Origin: an uncultured Collinsella sp.
GTDB taxonomy: Bacteria; Actinomycetota; Coriobacteriia; Coriobacteriales; Coriobacteriaceae
NCBI GenBank assembly: GCA_900542315.1
Contig: UQMV01000057.1
Coordinates: forward strand, 1-9,319
Reading direction: 5' to 3'
Length of the DNA stretch: 9,319 nt
Shown here: positions 5,175-9,319 of the stretch, piece after piece
Numbering within the stretch: position 1 is the first letter of the stretch
Layout of the letters: each line of letters opens with the position of its first letter
Program-made: the position numbers and the translations under genes
Notes under the pieces: generated by a model
What the model was told of the DNA's origin: nothing
Databases searched by the model: none
What the model saw: only the letters and a program-made list of their open reading frames with translations

Positions 5175-6470
5175 TTACTGCTCGGGTTCTTCGACTTTAT
5201 CGATGGCCCAGGTGGATCCGAGGCCACCGGTGGTGTTGCGGCGGATGCGCACGGTGACTTCGTGGCGCTCGCCGGCCTGCGTATAGTGCAGGGGGAAGCT
5301 TGCACGGTTTCGCGCGGCCTCGATGGTACCGCGCTCGCGGGCGATCCAGTAGTACTCGCCGACGATGCCGAGGGTATCGGCGCCGTAGGGGAGATAGGTC
5401 GACAGCTGGTGTAGCAATGGGCCGGGGCAGAAGACCTCGGTTGCGAAATCGATGGGGAAGTCCTCGGGGATGGCGGGCGCAACGGGTGTGGGGGCCGGTA
5501 CCATCGTCGGTGCGAAGGCCTGCTCATTGACGGGCGTCACCTCGATGACGGGCGCGGGTTCGGCGCCGAGTACTGATTCGGTGTCCGCTTTCGGCATCGC
5601 CGCGGAATCTGCGGGTTCGACGATGGCAGGTGCGTCTGCGGTCGCGGTGTCGAACTCGACTTGCGGAGCGCTCTGATTCTCGACGCTCGACTTTGCCTCG
5701 ATGGGCGTGGATGCCATGGTGGTGATGCCGGCGTTTGCGTTCTCGGGGTCATAGACGACCGTGAGCGAGATGGCGGGCTGCGGTGCCTCGGGCTCCGGCG
5801 TCGACTCGGTAGCGTCTTGATCTGCGGGCTCGTCGGACTGATCGTCCTCGGCCTTGTCACCAAAGACATCGCTGTTTTGGAATGCAGACGTCTCGGGCTG
5901 GTCAGCGGCTTCTTCGGTTGTCGACTTGGGAGCTTCGTTGAGCTCCGCAGTGGTTTCCTGCTCAGATATGACTTCGGGATCGGTCGTGGCGGTGATTTCG
6001 GTTTCTGCTGTTACCTCAATAGCGACTTCGATCTCTGCCTCGGGCTCGGGCTCCGGCACGGCTTCAACCATGGTTTCTGGCTTGGGACGTTTAACGTGCT
6101 TGGGACGCACGGCCTTGAGGTCCTTCTCGCTGCGCTTTTTCTTTTTGTAGGACTGCTTGGCTCCCTTGGCTGCCTTGGGCTTGTCCTCGCCCTTGGCAAG
6201 GGCGGCATCCCAAGCCTCGTTGGCGATGACGGTGGCATACAGGCGACCGCCCTTAAAGACGGTCAGCTTAATGCAGTCGTCGAGCTCCTCGAGCAGCTCA
6301 CGCGTGGACTCAAAGCCCAGGTCATAAGCGGCCATATCACCAGCGGCGAGTGCCTCCTCGACCTGCGTCATAAACGTTTGCTTGCCGCATCCAATCGCAT
6401 CGCGCAGCAGGCGATACAGATAGATGTGGTTGCCCAGCGAAAGCGTGGGCCTAACTATTGTCTTGCTCAT
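5175..6470 (-). CDS. Uncharacterised protein: two terminal domains joined by a long acidic linker
   Basis: 431 residues; function not recognised. ATG at 6470 is preferred because GAGGAG lies seven bases upstream; a longer frame to 6542 would begin in a hairpin-rich gap. Three zones: residues 1-92, a folded-looking helical domain with LYRLLRDAIGC, an AAYDLGFESTRELLEELDD stretch and a final strand GGRLYATVI; 96-131, lysine/arginine-rich; about 132-335, a Glu/Pro/Ala/Thr-rich low-complexity linker with ISLTVVYDPENANAG near its centre; 336-431, a compact C-terminal domain with PIDFATEVFCPGPLL, LSTYLPYG, an EYYWIAR segment and a TWAID ending. No signal peptide or membrane segment is seen, so it is probably cytoplasmic. 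The N-terminal pattern recalls OST-HTH/LOTUS RNA-binding domains, a tentative resemblance. A terminator follows the stop directly. Confidence 0.85.
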   Translation of the reverse strand: MSKTIVRPTLSLGNHIYLYRLLRDAIGCGKQTFMTQVEEALAAGDMAAYDLGFESTRELLEELDDCIKLTVFKGGRLYATVIANEAWDAALAKGEDKPKAAKGAKQSYKKKKRSEKDLKAVRPKHVKRPKPETMVEAVPEPEPEAEIEVAIEVTAETEITATTDPEVISEQETTAELNEAPKSTTEEAADQPETSAFQNSDVFGDKAEDDQSDEPADQDATESTPEPEAPQPAISLTVVYDPENANAGITTMASTPIEAKSSVENQSAPQVEFDTATADAPAIVEPADSAAMPKADTESVLGAEPAPVIEVTPVNEQAFAPTMVPAPTPVAPAIPEDFPIDFATEVFCPGPLLHQLSTYLPYGADTLGIVGEYYWIARERGTIEAARNRASFPLHYTQAGERHEVTVRIRRNTTGGLGSTWAIDKVEEPEQ

Positions 6471-6541
6471 GGCAAATCTCCTCTTTACACACCAAAGCAT
6501 CTTACCATCGCATGGCGTTTGCCATGGCGGCGCCCAAGGCA

Positions 6542-6575
6542 AACGGGCGCGAACCGCTTTCGATTCGCGCCCGTT
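6542..6575 (-). terminator. Hairpin terminator of the 6610-7563 gene
   Basis: A 12-bp perfect stem (AACGGGCGCGAA and complement, 10-nt loop) lies 34 nt past the stop of the upstream minus-strand gene and ends in GTTTG, a short U-run. Just beyond it (6511-6544) are CATGGC/GCCATG and GTTTGCC/GGCAAAC, alternative stems that share bases with this one. Confidence 0.65.
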
Positions 6576-6609
6576 GTACAGGTCGGTTATCTATGAGAGG
6601 CAAATGTGC

Positions 6610-7563
6610 TTAGTTGCCCGATGCCGTGCCTTGGCTCGAGCTATCAGATGCCGTGCCGGACGCGGTTCCGCTCGAGCTGTTGGTGTTGCTACTGTCTGCT
6701 ACGCCCGTTCCCGACGTGGTGTCGCTCGTTTGGTCGCCCGTGCTCGGCTGCGAGCCGTCAGTCGTTTGGCTTGAGTCGGTCGTGCCGGATTGCGTGCCGC
6801 TGCTGTTCGTAGAGGAATTGGCGCTCTGCGATTGGTTTTGGGTGTTCGAGGACGAATCGGCAGAGGTAGAACTGTCTTGCGCGCCGTCCGCCTGTGCCTG
6901 CTGATCTTGCGACTGGGTGTTGCCATTTGCATCGCCCTCGGTCGTGCGCGACGAAAGGATTGGCTCGGGGCGCTCGCCCAGACCCTCACCGGCGGTGGTT
7001 ATAAGGATGGCGCCGGTGCAGGCGATGACCGCGACGATGGCGATGGCGATCGAGAAGACGATGACCTTCTTTTGCGTCTGGCTGCGCTCTGCCGCGGCCT
7101 TGGCGCGCAGGCTGTTAGGGGCGACGCGCGCCGTGGTCGCACGCCCCGCAACCTGGCGCATTTCCTGCGTAGTCGCGGCGCCGCCCAGGTGCTCCTCGGC
7201 ATTAAGCTCAACGGGCTCATAGGCGCCGGCGGGGTAGTCGACGTCGGCGTGCGTACCTTTGAGGGCTTTGGCGCTGGCAGAGATAAAGTGGCGGTAGACC
7301 TGCGAGGACACAACAGTGATGACCGAGCTCACGGCGGCGCCAATTACTGAACCAGCGATACCAATCTTGGAAGCAAGCGCGACGCTTGTGGCGGCGGCTG
7401 CGGCGCCAGCGATGATCTGGGGAATGGAAATGTCATCGAACAGGCCCTTTTTGGGCGCGATGGCCATGGTCTGTCCGATGGAATGGTTTTCGTGAACGCC
7501 GTTGTTGAGCGCGGCCGGTGTCATGACGCGCGTGCGCGGCGCGTCGGTGTACTTGGTTGTCAT
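6610..7563 (-). CDS. Uncharacterised membrane protein with Ser/Thr-rich extracytoplasmic tail
   Basis: 317 residues; family not recognised. ATG at 7563 is supported by GGGAGGA about six bases upstream; the frame stays open 32 codons further without such a site. Residues 1-45 are polar. Residues 48-88 are a Gly/Ala-rich hydrophobic block (IAGAAAAATSVALASKIGIA and on) that may form one or two membrane segments with glycine-zipper spacing. Residues 89-166 are polar and basic near the end (RAKAAAERSQTQKK). A clear membrane helix spans 167-190. The remainder, 204-317, is almost only Ser, Thr, Gly, Asn, Gln and Asp, a flexible tail probably outside the cell by the positive-inside rule. Such tails are often sites of glycosylation or wall-spanning stalks. 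No sortase LPxTG motif or catalytic motif is seen. Same strand as the 5175-6470 gene, but a terminator separates them. Confidence 0.85.
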   Translation of the reverse strand: MTTKYTDAPRTRVMTPAALNNGVHENHSIGQTMAIAPKKGLFDDISIPQIIAGAAAAATSVALASKIGIAGSVIGAAVSSVITVVSSQVYRHFISASAKALKGTHADVDYPAGAYEPVELNAEEHLGGAATTQEMRQVAGRATTARVAPNSLRAKAAAERSQTQKKVIVFSIAIAIVAVIACTGAILITTAGEGLGERPEPILSSRTTEGDANGNTQSQDQQAQADGAQDSSTSADSSSNTQNQSQSANSSTNSSGTQSGTTDSSQTTDGSQPSTGDQTSDTTSGTGVADSSNTNSSSGTASGTASDSSSQGTASGN

Positions 7564-7672
7564 ACGGGGTCCTCCCGGTGTAAATCTGCTTCGTTTCATG
7601 CAGCCATCAGGGTACCCACCAGATGTGAATCGTACGTGACATTTAACAGATACCATCAACTCATCAATAGCT

Positions 7673-7706
7673 CACCAAGTTGGTGGGATGCGGTTCCACC
7701 CGGTGG
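7673..7706. promoter_or_regulatory. Two adjacent short palindromes between the divergent genes
   Basis: CACCAA-G-TTGGTG (7673-7685) and CCACC-C-GGTGG (7696-7706) are odd-centred inverted repeats whose centres lie 22 nt apart, about two helical turns. They sit in the gap between the divergent membrane-protein gene and nadE, just upstream of TACAAT (7713-7718), a possible nadE -10 box with no good -35. They may be an operator for nadE or both genes; no known NAD regulator site (NiaR, NrtR) was recognised. The rest of this 203-nt gap holds only the two ribosome binding sites. Confidence 0.4.
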
Positions 7707-7766
7707 TTGAACTACAATAGGGCTTGCTAATTGTGTTGAATAGCGTCTACGCACGGGAGCATTCTT

Positions 7767-9319
7767 ATGAATCTTCACCTTTCTCAGTCTGATGGCTTTT
7801 TGCGTGTGGCGGCGGCGTCGCCGCAGATTCGCGTTGCCGATGTCGAAGGCAATGCCGAGGTTGCGCTGGCGGCTGTTCGCGATGCTGCCGAGCGCGGCGT
7901 TCGCGCGCTGGTGCTGCCCGAGCTTAACTTGTGCGGCTATACCGCGGCCGATCTGTTCCATAACCGCACGCTGCTGCATGCCTGCGAGGCAGCGCTGGTG
8001 CACATCCTCGATGAAACCCGTGAGCTGCCGATCGTCTTTACCGTTGGCTTGCCCGTTGCGGTGGCTGAAAACATCTACAACTGCGCGGCCGTGTGCTGTG
8101 CGGGCGAGCTTTTGGGCCTCACGGCCAAGAAGTATCTGCCCAACTATGGCGAGTTCTATGAGCGTCGCTGGTTTGCTCCGGCGCCTGCGGATCCCGTGTG
8201 GGTTGAATTTGCCGGTCAGGGTCCGGTCCCGCTGGGTTCGGGGCTTGTCTACCGCTGCTGCGATGAAGGTGCCGAGGATTTGGTGCTGGGCGTTGAGGTC
8301 TGTGAGGACCTGTGGGTGCCGGCACCCCCTTCGACTGAGATGGCGCTTGCCGGTGCGACGGTGATTCTCAACCCGTCGGCCTCGGACGAGATCATCGGTA
8401 AGGCAGATTACCGCCGCAGCCTTATCTCTAACCAAAGCGCGCGCCTGTACTGCGCCTATGCCTACGCGGACGCGAGCGAGGGCGAGTCCACGACCGACAT
8501 GGTCTTTGCGGGCGAGAACCTCGTCTACGAAAACGGCTCCAAGCTCGCCGCGACCAAACTGCTTACCTGCGATATGGCCATCGCCGACGTTGACCTTGAC
8601 CGCCTGGTTGCCGAGCGCCGTCGCTCGACGACGTGGACGCGCACCGACGATGCGCCGGAGGCCACGACCGTTGAGTTTTCGTTTGAGGGCGTGCTGGCCG
8701 AAGAACCTGTCCTGCGCGATGCCTGCGATATCGACCGCGTTTTCCCGCGCGCGCCCTTTGTGCCGGCCGACCACGGCGACTTGGCCGAGCGCTGCGAGAC
8801 CATCCTCGATCTGCAGACTGCGGGCCTCAAGACCCGCCTTGCCCATACGGGTACCAAGGCTGCGGTTATCGGCCTTTCGGGCGGCTTGGACTCCACGCTA
8901 GCGCTGCTTGTGACCGTGCGTGCCTTCGATGCACTGGGCCTGCCGCGCACCGGCATCACAGCGGTTTCCATGCCCGGCTTTGGCACGACGCACCGCACTA
9001 AGTCCAATGCCGAGTCGCTCGCTCGTGACTTGGGTGTGAGCTTCCGCGAGGTTTCGATCCATGCGGCTGTGGAGCAGCACTTCAAGGACATTGAGCACGA
9101 TCCGGCCGTGCAGGACGTGACCTACGAGAACAGCCAGGCCCGCGAGCGTACGCAGATCCTGATGGATCTGGCCAACCAGGCTGGCGGCTTTGTCATCGGC
9201 ACGGGCGACCTGTCGGAGCTGGCGCTCGGCTGGGCTACCTACAACGGCGACCACATGAGCATGTACGCCGTCAACGCGAGCGTGCCCAAGACGCTTGTGC
9301 CCCATCTGGTACGCTATGC
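7767..9319 (+). CDS. nadE: Glutamine-dependent NAD+ synthetase (3' end beyond the window)
   Basis: 517 codons, open at the window edge. NadE makes NAD+ from nicotinate adenine dinucleotide with ATP, taking ammonia from glutamine. The N-terminal nitrilase-type glutaminase domain carries the triad E52 (LPELNLCGYT), K121 (KKYLPNYGEFYE) and C179 (GVEVCEDLW); ammonia would pass to the C-terminal synthetase. That domain, starting near residue 340, shows the ATP-pyrophosphatase loop LSGGLDS (370-376), then NSQARERTQILMDLAN (455-470), GTGDLSELALGW (478-489) and ASVPKTLV (504-511). Order and spacing match the actinobacterial glutaminase-fused form (Mycobacterium tuberculosis enzyme, about 680 residues); roughly 120-160 residues lie beyond the window. 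Start set by GGGAG seven bases before ATG. Confidence 0.97.
   Translation, partial: MNLHLSQSDGFLRVAAASPQIRVADVEGNAEVALAAVRDAAERGVRALVLPELNLCGYTAADLFHNRTLLHACEAALVHILDETRELPIVFTVGLPVAVAENIYNCAAVCCAGELLGLTAKKYLPNYGEFYERRWFAPAPADPVWVEFAGQGPVPLGSGLVYRCCDEGAEDLVLGVEVCEDLWVPAPPSTEMALAGATVILNPSASDEIIGKADYRRSLISNQSARLYCAYAYADASEGESTTDMVFAGENLVYENGSKLAATKLLTCDMAIADVDLDRLVAERRRSTTWTRTDDAPEATTVEFSFEGVLAEEPVLRDACDIDRVFPRAPFVPADHGDLAERCETILDLQTAGLKTRLAHTGTKAAVIGLSGGLDSTLALLVTVRAFDALGLPRTGITAVSMPGFGTTHRTKSNAESLARDLGVSFREVSIHAAVEQHFKDIEHDPAVQDVTYENSQARERTQILMDLANQAGGFVIGTGDLSELALGWATYNGDHMSMYAVNASVPKTLVPHLVRY

Noticed and set aside
6471..6542. Longer N-terminus for the 431-residue protein (24 extra codons)
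   Set aside because: The extension lies in a region of overlapping hairpins without a Shine-Dalgarno, whereas GAGGAG is well placed before the ATG at 6470.
5661..6596. 311-codon plus-strand open frame, Gly/Leu rich
   Set aside because: It is the reverse of the acidic-linker gene (5175-6470), which has a good ribosome binding site and an adjacent terminator; the plus frame has neither and looks membrane-like only because the Glu codons of the linker read as Leu/Phe when reversed.
7686..7715. GGTTCCA...GGTTGAAC, reminiscent of a tRNA T-arm
   Set aside because: No acceptor, D or anticodon stems can be drawn around it; it is better explained by the CCACC/GGTGG palindrome.
7656..8846. 396-codon minus-strand open frame opposite nadE
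   Set aside because: nadE on the plus strand is certain; the antisense frame is rich in Arg, His and Gln, as shadows of GC-rich genes are, and runs into the intergenic region without a start signal.

Overview
The window is a stretch of chromosome from a high-GC Gram-positive bacterium. Gene content (glutaminase-fused NAD synthetase, EttA, TcdA, TatD), G/C-rich third codon positions, Gram-positive-type GGAGG ribosome binding sites and low-complexity Ser/Thr and Pro/Glu proteins fit the Coriobacteriia, possibly Collinsella. That placement is inference; no rRNA is present to confirm it. No phage, IS element or CRISPR array is visible.

Layout. Positions 1-1657 are a minus-strand pair, tcdA then a tatD-family nuclease, closed by a perfect palindromic terminator at the window start. 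Positions 1681-2120 look empty at first but carry an unlisted small-gene locus. A 28-codon hydrophobic peptide gene lies on the minus strand (1867-1953), with its own promoter and a Shine-Dalgarno that can fold away. A convergent plus-strand promoter (1746-1774) and a strand-specific terminator hairpin (1835-1873) delimit a roughly 95-nt antisense RNA covering the peptide's 3' end. This is the architecture of an Fst/TxpA-like type I toxin-antitoxin system. Diverging from it on the plus strand is an sdpR-sdpI pair (2121-3096), an ArsR-type repressor and a membrane immunity protein, with a good promoter, an operator-like inverted repeat and an 8-nt gene overlap. No SDP toxin genes are in view.

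A strong terminator (3161-3189) separates sdpI from ettA (3281-4960), the ribosome-gating ABC-F ATPase. Behind ettA is a nested inverted-repeat element (4964-5119) that resembles an extragenic repeat. Next come two minus-strand genes of unassigned function: a 431-residue protein with two conserved-looking ends joined by a long acidic linker (5175-6470), and a 317-residue membrane protein with a Ser/Thr-rich tail (6610-7563). Each has a terminator hairpin. Last is nadE on the plus strand (7767 to the window end), cut off at the right edge after 517 codons.

The housekeeping genes concern tRNA modification, translation and NAD supply and do not form one pathway. The most interesting part is 1740-3100, where a probable peptide toxin with antisense RNA sits back to back with an SDP-type immunity operon.
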